64,000 nt of DNA, from positions 881,814-945,813 of the forward strand of contig JAJEKV010000058.1 of assembly GCA_021234155.1 (NCBI GenBank), written 5' to 3'. Below, in pieces: positions 18,901-28,850 of this stretch (positions are counted from its first letter, which is position 1; each line of letters opens with the position of its first letter). This stretch comes from Isoetes taiwanensis (Eukaryota; Streptophyta; Lycopodiopsida; Isoetales; Isoetaceae). A program made the position numbers and the translations under genes. A model generated the notes under the pieces. It was given only the letters and a program-made list of their open reading frames with translations. It did no database searches and was not told the DNA's origin.

Positions 18901-19759
18901 TCATGCTAAAAAAAAGAGACAGGCTGGTTCTCCAGCTTCTTAAGACATTAATTCATTCTTGCAGCATGCAGAATGTTGCCATGATGGATGGAATGAATGG
19001 CAACTATGGGAGAAGATGTTTGGAGAGCAAGTTTATATGGAAACAAGCCTTGAGTGTGTCGGATGATAATGAATGAACAAGAGGGTGAACCTGCAATGAC
19101 AGTACAAGAGTCAGTTCAAACATTCAGCTGCCATGTGGTGATATGGTGGCAACTTTTCCTGGGATATGAATGTATACTCAGGGCAGAGTAGAAGAATGAT
19201 GGAATATGAATGGTGGACTACTCTTGAACAGAATGGAAGATTTATGAATGAGAAGCAGAGGGTGCGCCTGTTATACAAAATCAATAAAAGGTTAGCATAA
19301 AATGCTGTCTGGTGGTGGAAGTGAAGACAGCATGTACATCAAAGTGAATGGCTGGGAAATGAATGAATGTGTAAGGTGAAATCAAGAGGGTGATCCTGCA
19401 TGGTAAAGTATAATATTAGGAAGAAATAAGCCTGAGCCTCATGGACTTGTAGACCTGAAATAAGCATTTTCTGCAACCTTGACATTAAAACCAAGGACGT
19501 TAATTTATCAATTGCTATAAATGAACTAACTTAAGATAAATCAGAACATGTTTTTTTTTTTATCTTTTTCTCATAAACTTCCTATTATAAGAACAGAACA
19601 ACCCCAACTTGGACTCCTAAATCATTAAATACAACTATTTAATTCATAATTCACGTATTTTTTGTCTTTTTTTTTTTGAGGAATAATACCTATTGCATTT
19701 GCAAAAAACAACTTCTTTTTTATCTAACACACTACCTACTCTACCTTAAACAACAAAGT
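18901..19759. other. 3' untranslated stretch of LTR-RT1
   Basis: Between the end of the integrase frame and the 3' LTR. It contains poly-T and A-rich runs but no coding block. The bases next to the LTR on the sense strand are pyrimidine-rich (TCTCTTTTTTTTAGC), not the expected purine tract. Confidence 0.5.
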
Positions 19760-20152
19760 TTATTCAAATAGACTGAGAGCAACATGCTGTTGCCAGTACC
19801 TCTTAAGATGTAGAATGTTGATAAGATTTGATAAGATTCTTCCTTCTGGTATAGACTTCAGCCAATATGAATCTTGGCATGCTGATCCTGTAACTTCAAA
19901 AGGTCCCTCCCAAAGCTCTTCAAATTTGCTTGCACAGTCTTCCTTTGCCTTATTCCATTTTAGAACTAGCTCTCCATCTTTCAATGTGCCTTGCAATTTG
20001 TGTGCTGCTTTGAAGGCTGCTAGATCTTTAGCCTTCTTCAATAGTATAGCATTTTCAGCTTCATATCTATGCTCTTCTAGTTGCATAAGTCGTACACACC
20101 TTTCTTCAAGTGCCTCCTCTATTTCCAAATTTAATTTCAAAGCCATTCTCAA
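19760..20152 (-). CDS. pol: LTR-RT1 pol: integrase C-terminal region
   Basis: An open segment of about 130 codons. A helical, charged part (EEALEERCVRLMQLEEHRYE) leads to the typical tail of Ty3 integrases: DGELVLKWNKAKED, then FEELWEGPFEV, and finally YWLKSIPEGRILSNLINILH and LKRYW. This region carries the small barrel that contacts target DNA or chromatin. The reading frame is separated from the catalytic core by frame slips. It ends at 19760. Confidence 0.75.
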   Translation of the reverse strand: MRMALKLNLEIEEALEERCVRLMQLEEHRYEAENAILLKKAKDLAAFKAAHKLQGTLKDGELVLKWNKAKEDCASKFEELWEGPFEVTGSACQDSYWLKSIPEGRILSNLINILHLKRYWQQHVALSLFE

Positions 20153-20230
20153 GGATGGAAGCTCAAGTTCTACTGGAATGATAGATTCTACTCCATAAAC
20201 TAGACTAAAAGGTGTATGTTTGGTGAAGTT

Positions 20231-20985
20231 TTAGTTGTAGTTCACGTAAGCCCACAAAGCATCATGCAACTTCAAATGCCAATCCTTTTTTTTGGGTAAT
20301 AGTCTTTTTTGAGGATAGTTTTGAGCACTTTGTTTGTGGATTACTGCCTGACCATTACCTTGAGGATAGTAGGATGAACTCTTAGAATGTCTTACCTTGA
20401 GAGTTGCTAGCAATGTGGCTATAACATCATTCGAGAACCCGGTGCCTCTATCGGATATAAGTTTGAAGGGAATACCAAATCAGCACAGAGATATTTTTAT
20501 GGATGAACCTAGCGATAGTATAGGCATTTGCTTGTCTCGGGGAATAGCTTCAGCCCATTTTGTAAAATAATCGGTGGCTACAAGAATATCTTGGTCTTTG
20601 TCGAGAAGAAGGTGGATCTACAGGTCCTATAAAATCAAGTCCCCAGACTTGGAAAGGTCCTGGAGAAGTTATGGCAGTTAAGGCAGCTGGTTGAAGAATC
20701 CTTCTACCAAAGATTTGGCATTTATGGCAGCATTTGATTGTCTCATAGCAGTCCTTGAAGAGAGTTGGCCCGATAATAACCAGCCCTCAAGATTTTTTTT
20801 TTAGTATCTGCAGCAAAATGTCCACCACATACTCCTTCATGGCACGCTTCTACCACTAACTTAGCTTCTTCTTTATCAACACACCTCAAAATGATACCCT
20901 CTTTGTCATACCTGCATAACACATTATCTGTTATCTTAAACTTATTGCATTTCTCCTTGAACCTTGAGTTCTTCTGGCATCTCAT
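20231..20985 (-). pseudogene. pol: LTR-RT1 pol: integrase zinc-binding and catalytic core, frameshifted
   Basis: Reading leftward: EACHEGVCGGHFAADTKKK (about 20860-20805) and the CHKCQ half of the HHCC zinc finger (about 20725), interrupted by a slip at a T-run. Then come WGLDFIGPVDPPS (about 20660), TDYFTKWAEA in another frame (about 20560), ISDRGTGFSND (about 20460) and SSYYPQGNGQA (about 20360). These carry the first two acidic residues of the D,D-35-E triad. The Glu of NGQAE is lost to what looks like a single inserted base. As read, the integrase is not functional. Confidence 0.75.
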
Positions 20986-21179
20986 TTGATTCCAAATATC
21001 TTCTTATATCTTCTTGCCAATCTGCTTCCTGTACAAGGTTTACATTAGCATCTGCATCATCTTGAACCTCATGAGTCAAACCTTCTTCATCTTCCTGCTC
21101 AAACAAAATATTACTCAAATATGTACTAGGATCATTTACCAAATTAATCACTTTAACAACAATATCATATGCTTGAATC

Positions 21180-21660
21180 TTACAAGCCCATCTGCATATC
21201 TTGGGCCTTAGGCTGTTTCTTTGAGAACATCAAAGACAAAGGATTTTGCTTCATGTACACTTGAGTATGACTGTTTTGAATAAGATGTCCTTGTCTATCA
21301 ATTAAAAACATAAGAGCTGCTGCACTTTTCTCAAGCCTTGGGTACCTCATTTCAGTATTAGACCAAATCTTGCTAGCAAAGGTTACCACCCCTTCTTCTT
21401 GCAATAAAACTAACCCTCTGACTCTTTTTTGTTATCTTGATATAAGCTTCAAAAACGTTTAGTTGCATCAAGAGGTTTTAATAGTCTTGAGAATTGGAGA
21501 TGGCTTGTATATCTTGTCAAAGGCAAGTTGGCAAGTCCGGGTCCATTCTACCATGATTAACTTACTCTCATGCTTGGTATATTTGCCTACCTTGGTGAGA
21601 TCAGGATATAGGAGCTCTGATATTAGAGAAGTGAGGGACATACATTCTTAAAAAGCTTAC
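21180..21660 (-). pseudogene. pol: LTR-RT1 pol: Ty3-type RNase H and connection, frameshifted
   Basis: Follows RT. VKSFLGMVSFLRMYVPHFSN (about 21655-21600) is the conserved RT-RNase H connection. LLQEEGVVTFASKIWSNTEM and RYPRLEKSAAALMFLIDRQG (21404-21300) belong to the RNase H fold, the latter containing the catalytic-Glu region. This is the ordinary Ty3 RNase H, so the element carries it in addition to the RNase H-like domain encoded upstream of RT. Frame slips separate the parts. Confidence 0.75.
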
Positions 21661-21722
21661 CATACCTAAGAAACTCTTTACTTCCCTAACAGTTTTGGGT
21701 GATGCTAGCTTTTTTAATGCTT

Positions 21723-22340
21723 CTACTTTGCTCTCAGCCACTTGAATCCCATAGAGGACACCTCATGTCCTAACAATCCTCCCTTGGAGCATAAAAACAC
21801 GCATTTCTTAGGATTTAAACTCACTCCTCCCTTCCTGCACATGCCACATATCTTAGTTAGATAATTGAAATGATCTCTCAAGGCTGATCCCAAACAGAGA
21901 TCATCAAGAAAAACTCTAAAAGAAGTAGGAGGCATATCCTTGAATATAGTATCCATTGTTCTTTGAAAAGTTGCTGGAGCATTCATCAAACCAAAAGGCA
22001 TTCTCTTCATAGCAAAAGTTCCCCATGGAGTGATGAAGGCTGTTTTTGGTTGATCTTCTAACTTAACAGAAATTTGGTTGAATCCTGAGAAGCCATCCAA
22101 AAAAGAGTATGTCTCCTTCCCTGCAACAGCATGTAAAACCTCTTCCAAAAAAGGCAGAGGGTAGCAGTCTTTAACAGTGGCCTTGTTCAAATCTCTATAA
22201 TCAATACAAATTCTGATAGTTTTATTCTTTTTTTCAACAGGCACAATGCATGATAACCATTCTGGATTTGAAATTTCAGTGATCACACCTGCATCTTTCA
22301 TTTTTAGTAACTCCTCTCTAATTAAGTCTAGCAAAGCCAC
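21723..22340 (-). CDS. pol: LTR-RT1 pol: reverse transcriptase
   Basis: About 205 open codons covering fingers and palm: IREELLKMKDAGVI, WLSCIVPVEKKNKTIRICID, YRDLNKATVKDCYPLPF, YSFLDGFSGFNQI (catalytic Asp near residue 82), TPWGTFAMKRMPFGLMNAPA and FRVFLDDL, the F-x-D-D active site near residues 144-147. Size and order match Ty3/gypsy RT. It is joined to the upstream frame (22352-22750) if one base is removed from or added to an A-run near 22350, so the break there is probably a homopolymer error. It copies the element RNA into DNA inside the virus-like particle. Confidence 0.9.
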   Translation of the reverse strand: MALLDLIREELLKMKDAGVITEISNPEWLSCIVPVEKKNKTIRICIDYRDLNKATVKDCYPLPFLEEVLHAVAGKETYSFLDGFSGFNQISVKLEDQPKTAFITPWGTFAMKRMPFGLMNAPATFQRTMDTIFKDMPPTSFRVFLDDLCLGSALRDHFNYLTKICGMCRKGGVSLNPKKCVFLCSKGGLLGHEVSSMGFKWLRAK

Positions 22341-22351
22341 ATTAATCCTTC

Positions 22352-23886
22352 TTAGTTTTTTTTTGCACGGGGGCTGACACCTTCTTTGATCTTTATTTCA
22401 AATTCACAAATGTTTTTATCAACACCAATCAGCTCATTATAATCCCATGCAAAAACATCTTTCCATTCTTTGAAGAAATCTACTACCATGCATTCATTTT
22501 TTTCTTCAAACATATCACCAACATAAAGAGTTCTTTCTTGACCATTCTTTTCTATCTTGATTTCTTTAACCCGTTTTTCACTACTAGCATTGATTACCAA
22601 TATAGGATGTAGCTGTTTGAGTTCTTCTTCCTCCAATTCTTCCTCCTTGATAGCACCTTCTGCCAAATGTTCGAGCAAAACACTCTTACACAAGGTATCA
22701 GCCTCTTCATTGAACTTTCTTGTGACATGAAGTAGCTCCTGTGGATGCAAATGTTGATAGTTCCTCTAGTGCTTGATCCCTAAGCATAATCATCTCTTCA
22801 TTTTTGGTTTGATATTCTCCCAAGATCTGCCTGCATACAAGTTGAGAGTCTCCAAATACAATGATGTCAGAAACACCTAAATGCTTAGCCTCTTGTAGTC
22901 CTGCTATCAAAGCTTTGTATTCAGCCATGTTAGAAGTAGCATTTTGATGAATTCTGCCAACTTTTGCCATTAGTTTGCTTGACCTATCCTTAAGAATGGC
23001 AGCAGAAGAAGCTATACTCAATTTCTTAGAGACACCACCATCAAACCATAGATAAGCAAAGTTTATTTCGTTGTGTACATTGCATACCTTAATTGGACTT
23101 GTTTCTACCTCCATATTGGTCATGGTAACTTCATATACCCCAGGTTGATTGGATATCAACACGTCCTCTTCAATGAAGTTAAAAGAATCAAACTCCCCGA
23201 GCTTGTTGTAGATAATGACTGTTTTTCTTCCATCAGTTATGGTACATTCCCCTTTTGACCAAACAGGTTTGGCATCTACTGTTGACAGCCATCTCCTTCC
23301 TAGAAGTAAATCATAAATGTCTGCTTTTTCATCCATTCCTTCAAATGCAACCACAACAAAATTAGCATCCACAACAATTCCTTCAATATCTATTGGTACT
23401 TTACTTACAATCCCTATGGGATTAATTCTTGAGTTAGAGAAGGATTTCAGTACCATAGGAGCTTTCTTGTCTACCTCTAAGCCACATTGTTTCATCACAT
23501 GATGTGGCATAACATTTAGAGGTGATCCCCCATCCAACAATACCTTAGACAAAGCTCTTTTCCCAATGTTGGCTGCACATGTGAAAGCACCAGGATCATG
23601 TTCATCTTGTACTAGCATTTGCTCCTCAATGTGATTTGTAAACGCAATTTGCTCCTCTTGTGTGAGACAAACCTGTTCATCTTGAGTCAAGTTAAGCATC
23701 TTCTTTCTGTAAGTGGGTGCAATCCTTAACAATGTGAGCAAATCCACACTAACTTTTGAATTTCTCATAAGTACTTCAAAATCATCACCATCTTTATCTT
23801 TTTTTAGGAATTTCTGACAAGGCACAGGGGGTACAAGCTGCTTACCATCTTGTGCAGGTTGCTTGTTTTCACTTAGTTTACCTTTA
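22352..23886 (-). CDS. pol: LTR-RT1 pol: aspartic protease followed by an RNase H-like domain upstream of RT
   Basis: The long frame from the MITE edge at 23886 encodes a gag-pol protease with SKVLLDGGSPLNVMP; the DGGS active site is at about 23530. A long linker with LLLGRRWLSTVDAKPVWSKG follows. Then comes a complete RNase H fold: YLWFDGG (about 23045), NMAEYKALIAGLQEA (about 22920), VFGDSQLVCRQILGEYQ (about 22850) and, after a frame slip near 22745, HVTRKFNEEADTL (about 22710). These give D, E, D, D in order and resemble plant/archaeal-type RNase HI more than the Ty3 one. The frame continues with KEWKDVFAWDYNEL to 22352. Having this domain between protease and RT is unusual. The first 17 codons of the open frame upstream of 23886 come from the MITE. 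Confidence 0.85.
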
Positions 23887-24206
23887 GGGTAAAAGCATGT
23901 TAGGGTGTACCACTTTTGGAACCTGCAAAAGTACATACACTAGGTACTTCAGAACTGGGTACTTTCTCATTTTTCTTTTTATTAAAACTAATACAAAAAT
24001 CCAAAATAAAAGTCAAGGACATGGTAATATTCAAAGTTAGGATAAAGATAATGCTATCGACGATCAATATATATATAAAAAGTTCTAAAACATACCTTAT
24101 ATTGAGATATTATCTGGTTACCCGATGCGATCCACGGCTACCTTTTTAGGTACCTTTTTGTCACTAAATAATACTTTTTAAGGGACACCCTAACATGCTT
24201 TTACCC
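23887..24206. mobile_element. 320-bp MITE inserted in LTR-RT1 between gag and pol
   Basis: Perfect 22-bp terminal inverted repeats begin GGGTAAAAGCATGTTAGG, flanked by the 4-bp repeat TTTA (23883-23886 and 24207-24210). It is AT-rich inside and has no coding capacity. It interrupts the gag-pol reading region, so this retrotransposon copy cannot make a continuous polyprotein. Confidence 0.8.
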
Positions 24207-24455
24207 TTTAGCAGCACTAGCTTCTATTTCTTCTTGAGATATCCCCTTGTCTTTCATTCCCTCATTATGCCTGACCATTATTTCTTCCTCTTCAAATTCA
24301 CACAAAATCGATGGGATAGCTAGTTTTGGACAAAGTATTTGTGATGCTTGATAGTTTCAAGCGGTTTTGGCTTTCTCTTGTCTTGCAAAATACTCTTTTA
24401 CAACTTGCATCTGTCTTCATAATGTCACGTAGCTTTGCAAAAGGCACAAAGCAGG

Positions 24456-24497
24456 ACACTCTTTTCCATAATGGCCTCTCTTGTTGCACTTAAGGCA
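24456..24497 (-). other. gag: LTR-RT1 gag zinc knuckle
   Basis: CLKCNKRGHYGKEC has exact C-X2-C-X4-H-X4-C spacing. It is the nucleocapsid RNA-binding motif, encoded downstream of the main gag frame and separated from it by stops at about 24500-24670. Confidence 0.85.
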
Positions 24498-24671
24498 TAT
24501 CCTGTACCAACAAACATCGAAGAATGAGTTTCTCTCATACAATGTGCACAAGGGGATAATTTTTTCTTTCGGTCTAGATGCTTTCAATTCTTGAAGTTGC
24601 TTGGTGACTTCGAGTAAAGCCTCGACAACTTTATCAATCTGTCTTGGTAGTGGCGGCGGGATGTCGATTCT

Positions 24672-25460
24672 TCAATTTGCTTTGGGTTTCTTCTTATCCT
24701 TTTGTCTGCGGCATATCTTGGTATAGCATCGGCACCCATATATTCTGTTCAAAATCACGGGAAGAAAAGGATCATTAATGATGTGAATATCATCTGGTAA
24801 ATAGGAAAGCACGTCAGCAATCTCAATGGCCTTGTTAAAAGCTTTGTGGATGGTTGCAAATCCCTCCTGTTTGTAAATCTTGAGCATCTTCCTGTGTACT
24901 CTTGGTCTACCAGTCAAACCCCTTATAAAAGATGCAACAAGGTGTAAGGTATGGTTAGGTACTTGATTAGTTTGACATTTTGTTAAGTACACATGAAATC
25001 TTTCCACATATTGGTGAACAGTCTCACCATTTCTAATATGAAAGGTTTGTAATTCAAAAATGAGATCTTGAGGGTCATAAACCTTACCAAATCTAGATAA
25101 GAACCTTTTGACAATTTCATCCCATGTGTTGATACCATCACTTATCACATACTCCAACCAAGCCCTTACTTCATCATTTTTGAAGCACTTCTTGAATTCA
25201 GCAAACTTAGTCCCTTTCTTGTGTCCATATTCTTGATAATATTCATCAAAGATCTTAAGAAAGTTGTTAGCACTCATGCTAGAATCAAATGTAGGAACAG
25301 GAATGGGGACATTGAGTTCAAAGTATTGAGCAGTCATACTAGTATTGAGATTTACTGACTTATTCAGATGTACAGACACACCTTGAGGGGTAGATTGTGT
25401 TTCTGTGTTGTCTTGCACTTCAGCATGGTCGGATGTTTCAGCATTTCGTCTAGGAGCCAT
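24672..25460 (-). CDS. gag: LTR-RT1 gag (capsid-like)
   Basis: The true start is the ATG at 25460 (MAPRRNAETSDHAEVQ), just downstream of the primer-binding site; 262 codons to a stop at 24672. The central part matches the plant retrotransposon gag domain: FKKCFKNDEVRAWLEYVISD, WDEIVKRFLSRFGK, FELQTFHIRNGETVHQYVER and LVASFIRGLTGRPRVH. Gag forms the particle in which reverse transcription occurs. The zinc knuckle is encoded further on (24456-24497), so gag is cut short here by a stop or frame slip. Upstream in-frame sequence without an ATG was excluded. Confidence 0.85.
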   Translation of the reverse strand: MAPRRNAETSDHAEVQDNTETQSTPQGVSVHLNKSVNLNTSMTAQYFELNVPIPVPTFDSSMSANNFLKIFDEYYQEYGHKKGTKFAEFKKCFKNDEVRAWLEYVISDGINTWDEIVKRFLSRFGKVYDPQDLIFELQTFHIRNGETVHQYVERFHVYLTKCQTNQVPNHTLHLVASFIRGLTGRPRVHRKMLKIYKQEGFATIHKAFNKAIEIADVLSYLPDDIHIINDPFLPVILNRIYGCRCYTKICRRQKDKKKPKAN

Positions 25461-25481
25461 AGTTCCCAAGAACCAGGTTGG

Positions 25482-25499
25482 ATCTCGGTAGGACCTCCA
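25482..25499 (-). promoter_or_regulatory. LTR-RT1 primer-binding site, probably tRNA-Gln
   Basis: Three bases inside the 5' LTR the sense strand reads TGGAGGTCCTACCGAGATC. Its complement ends ATCTCGGTAGGACCTCCA, which looks like a tRNA 3' end with CCA and best resembles tRNA-Gln. The tRNA assignment is from memory. Confidence 0.65.
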
Positions 25500-25502
25500 A
25501 GA

Positions 25503-27941
25503 TGTTGAGGGTAATCCTGGCAAAACCCTCAACTAGAATGGTCTAGGACCTCCAGGTTGCTTCAGGCAACCACTCTGAACCTAAATTTTGCAAAAACTTC
25601 TCACCACAAGTCTGTTAGTACAGCTTTCCCATTTCAAGAAATTCTCTTTTCAATGCCAAGTGCAGATAACTGGAAGATTTATCTTGAAGAATGTATGAAT
25701 GTGATCTCAACAAGTAGTATTAAGAATGTGTAAGACCTTTTTTGAAGTCAGACTACTCTAGATACTTGAAAATTATATGCCTGACCTAGTAAAAAAACTG
25801 GTCAATGCCCTCGTGAGAAGAAAATTCTCGGATGTCTTATGAAATATCTTTTTGATCTTGGACAAGCTGAGACCAATCAAATTTGCTCTTGTAGATGGCG
25901 TACAACACTTCTTTTGGGTTTATTTGAAATGCTTGGTGAGCGAGGAAGTAATTTGCCAGCTTGACGGTTGTGTTTTTGATGACAAAAGATATTTATCTAG
26001 ATGTTTTGCTTTTCACGAGGCAAGTAAAAGAAATTACTTGGATATTGATAAGAATAGATGGAATGAACCTTTTGTTAGAGAAGTTTGTAGCGAAAAGGTA
26101 GGCTTTTGCTCTTATCGGATGAAAAAAAAAATAACTAGGACTTAGTTTCAACTAATATTTATATTTTTTTATGTTTTCTTTGGATCTGAGCGACTATTCC
26201 TATGAAGCTTAAGCAAGATTTCACTAATATCAATGTGTTTAAAAATTAGAACAATATTTAGCGGATATGCATAAATTTCCTTGAAAAGAAAGTTGAGAAA
26301 AGAGAATTATACAAAAGTGGGTTTTCATTCACTTGATAATCATAACAGGAGTCTCACATAAATTTCCAATAGCTCACAATTCATGAGCCAAGAATACTTC
26401 GGGGATCGGACGAGAATATTTGATCAACTTTCTTGCTCAATCGAGTAAATTGATGCGACAAGGAAGGTCAAATCCACAATGAAGATCCTGCTTGACATGT
26501 ATTTTGTATTGACACTCCCAAATCGCCAAAGGGCCTTGAAATTTCTGAATCGATTTGCCCCTTTTTGAAAATGCTTTCTGCTCTATTTCAATTCTTGCAA
26601 AATCCAACAAATTACTCGTTGTTTAGCACAGGGCTTAGGGTTCTTGAGATCATTCGGGTTAAATCGGGGAGGATATAGCCATGATTAGGTAGTTTCCAAT
26701 TTCTAAAATCCGTTTCTTGGCACGCAAATTTTAGGGTTCTTGATGTTTCTTCGAAGAAATATCCCAAAAAAATAGGCCAAGATATAAATCTGAATCTATT
26801 GCCTCGTTTCTTTGATTCGTGGTCTCCTCCCACGCCAAGTTCGATTTCGTGTTTCGACTTGGCATGCGGAGGGGCGCCACTTGGCGAGAGGATGAGGGTA
26901 GATAGATGGGGGAGTAGATGTAGGTAGGTTTTACCATTTTTTCAATGAGGCACGTTTCCCAAGAAAGCCATTTAGAAGGTCAATATAAACTCTTTTTTCA
27001 AGAATGTTTGTGCCAGGTGGCATCATTTCATGAGGGCTACTAGGTAGTAGCATCAAATTTTCGAATGGAATACTTTGATTTTTTTTGGTGAAAAAAAGAT
27101 GAAGTGACTGGGCATGGAATTTGGTGAGGTGGCAAAAATGATGATGATGTGGCACTTAAGGGTTGGTAACCATCTTTTCCCCTAGTCAAAATGATTTTTG
27201 ATGAGGTGGCATGAAGTATGGATGATATGGATGACACGTGTGATGTGAGTGGTGAAGTGGCATTATGAATGATGAGGTGGATGTTGTAGCTTTTGCAATT
27301 TTGACATGGAATGCTACTAGGGAGTTCACCTCTTGCATAGTTGAACAAATCTTGCTTTTTGCCCTTCTTTTGTAAGACCTAGTAGATATTTAGAACCTAG
27401 GTATTCTTGAAATGAATTCATGAGGCTCCCTAGTGCTTAACTTGCTTCTATGAGAACTTGGTGAGGAGGTGGATGGAGCATGGAGTGTGTGTTTCATTTG
27501 ACTAGGGAAAGAAATGTTACCAACACCATAGTATGTAATGAGAGGAGATGGAAATGTGGAAAAAGAAGACTAGAACATGGAATGGAGATGATGACTCAAG
27601 ATATAGAATGGAAGAGAATGGCTAGGCAATTCTTCAAGAACCTTAAGAATATCAAACTTCAATGCTCAAATGGTGAACAAGATATCATACCAAGTTGTGA
27701 CCTTGAAATCTTCAATGGGGCTTCAAATTTTAGTAACTTCCCTTGTGACCTCCCACTTAGCCAAAATACTCCTTTTATGTTTCTCAAGTGAATGTCCTTC
27801 TTTGGTTCTTCAAGTCCTTGTGTCCTTTGTAGCTTTTCAAATGGTCTTCAAAGTTGCAAACTTCAAATACTCCTTGTGTGCTTATTGAACCATGTATTTG
27901 GAAATGCCAATGGCTCTTCTATGCTGCCATGAGTGGCAGCA
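25503..27941 (-). repeat. 5' LTR of LTR-RT1
   Basis: 2439 bp, paired with 16460-18900. It should hold the promoter, but no convincing TATA box was singled out. The near identity of the two LTRs suggests a young insertion. Confidence 0.9.
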
Positions 27942-27946
27942 TCCAT
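27942..27946. repeat. Target-site duplication TCCAT, right of LTR-RT1
   Basis: Matches 16455-16459. The copy-2 transposon sequence resumes directly afterwards. Confidence 0.85.
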
Positions 27947-28042
27947 GTACTCCATTCCTATATGAATAGAATGGTTTTGTCTACGCATGACGTGCAATTT
28001 CTGAATAGTAATATCTTGTTTCATCGAGGCCTCCTGAGGAAA

Positions 28043-28225
28043 TTAGGCACCCGCCCACTTTCCTTCCAGAGTAAATTGGGTGCCCGCCCACTTTTCTTCC
28101 AGAGGAAATTGGGCCGCCCCATTTCAACCGGGGAATAGTCTCCCCGTGGGGCCCGCCCACTTTGCCCTTTCGGATGGCTTGAAGATAGTTTCATGAAGGC
28201 TTCGCTTTCGGGGAAAATTGAAGCC
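28043..28225. repeat. Palindrome block, copy 2 (single unit of the copy-1 tandem repeat)
   Basis: Corresponds to one unit of 3784-4090, with palindromes at about 28046, 28073, 28103 and 28140. Confidence 0.7.
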
Positions 28226-28401
28226 CCCACTTTCCTTCTTGTAGGCAAAAGAAAAGCGAGAAAACATAGATCGAGAACCCGAAGATAACAAGCGAAAGAT
28301 AACAAGCCCGAATCATGCACAACCACGGTTACATCATCATATCATATAAAGTTATGAAATACATGACTCATAGATTGTAATTATTGGTGATTCTATTAAT
28401 C

Positions 28402-28599
28402 TCAAAAGCCATGCGCTCGGAACCCACACAATATGGATAGTAACATGATACTGTAGGGGAGTCTTCCTTTTCGACCGATGGCTATACCATCTGACCCGGG
28501 GATCGAGGAGATCCCTTTGGACTCGCGAGCATGAAGATCGTCAAAGGTCATAAGGCAAGTGAGGGTGTCAAGATGGGACCTCGGGAAGCGGCGAGACAT
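28402..28599 (-). CDS. orfF, copy 2: 65-residue protein of unknown function
   Basis: Open from the ATG at 28599 to the stop at 28402: MSRRFPRSHLDTLTCLMTFD, then KGISSIPGSDGIAIGRKGRL and SIMLLSILCGFRAHGF. Same start, stop and length as in copy 1, but without its internal stop. The TATA box CTATAAATATAG lies about 35-45 bp upstream. No signal peptide or domain is recognised. The hydrophobic end SIMLLSILCGF is too short for a confident membrane segment. Conservation of frame and promoter between copies is the main evidence. Confidence 0.5.
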   Translation of the reverse strand: MSRRFPRSHLDTLTCLMTFDDLHARESKGISSIPGSDGIAIGRKGRLPYSIMLLSILCGFRAHGF

Positions 28600-28632
28600 G
28601 GCAAAGGAATGTCTTTGTGCCCTCGAATGCGG

Positions 28633-28644
28633 CTATATTTATAG
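28633..28644 (-). promoter_or_regulatory. TATA box of orfF, copy 2
   Basis: CTATAAATATAG on the minus strand, identical to copy 1. Confidence 0.55.
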
Positions 28645-28850
28645 CCATGGAATTATTGATGACCCTTTGTAAGCGGCATTATTGGGTGTATATACACGAG
28701 TAGTATGTATATGCAATAATCTTTGCGTACAATACCATCAATAATTACGGTGGCTATAAATATATCTCAAACAATTTTAGTCCATCGAATTTGGCCTTCG
28801 TCTAACCATGTGGTCTCATTACGGTCACGAGCGTGATTCCATCACGCAAG

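Larger units (their letters stand above)
16460..27941 (-). mobile_element. LTR-RT1: Ty3-type LTR retrotransposon (11,482 bp) nested in transposon copy 2
   Basis: Two direct repeats of about 2.44 kb with TG...CA ends bound the element, and a perfect 5-bp duplication TCCAT flanks it (16455-16459 and 27942-27946). Removing it restores the uninterrupted orfA-to-palindrome junction seen in copy 1 near 3681. Sense is the minus strand: LTR, primer-binding site, gag, protease, an early RNase H-like domain, reverse transcriptase, RNase H, integrase, LTR. Frames are broken in several places, mainly at homopolymers. No clear polypurine tract precedes the 3' LTR. Confidence 0.9.
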
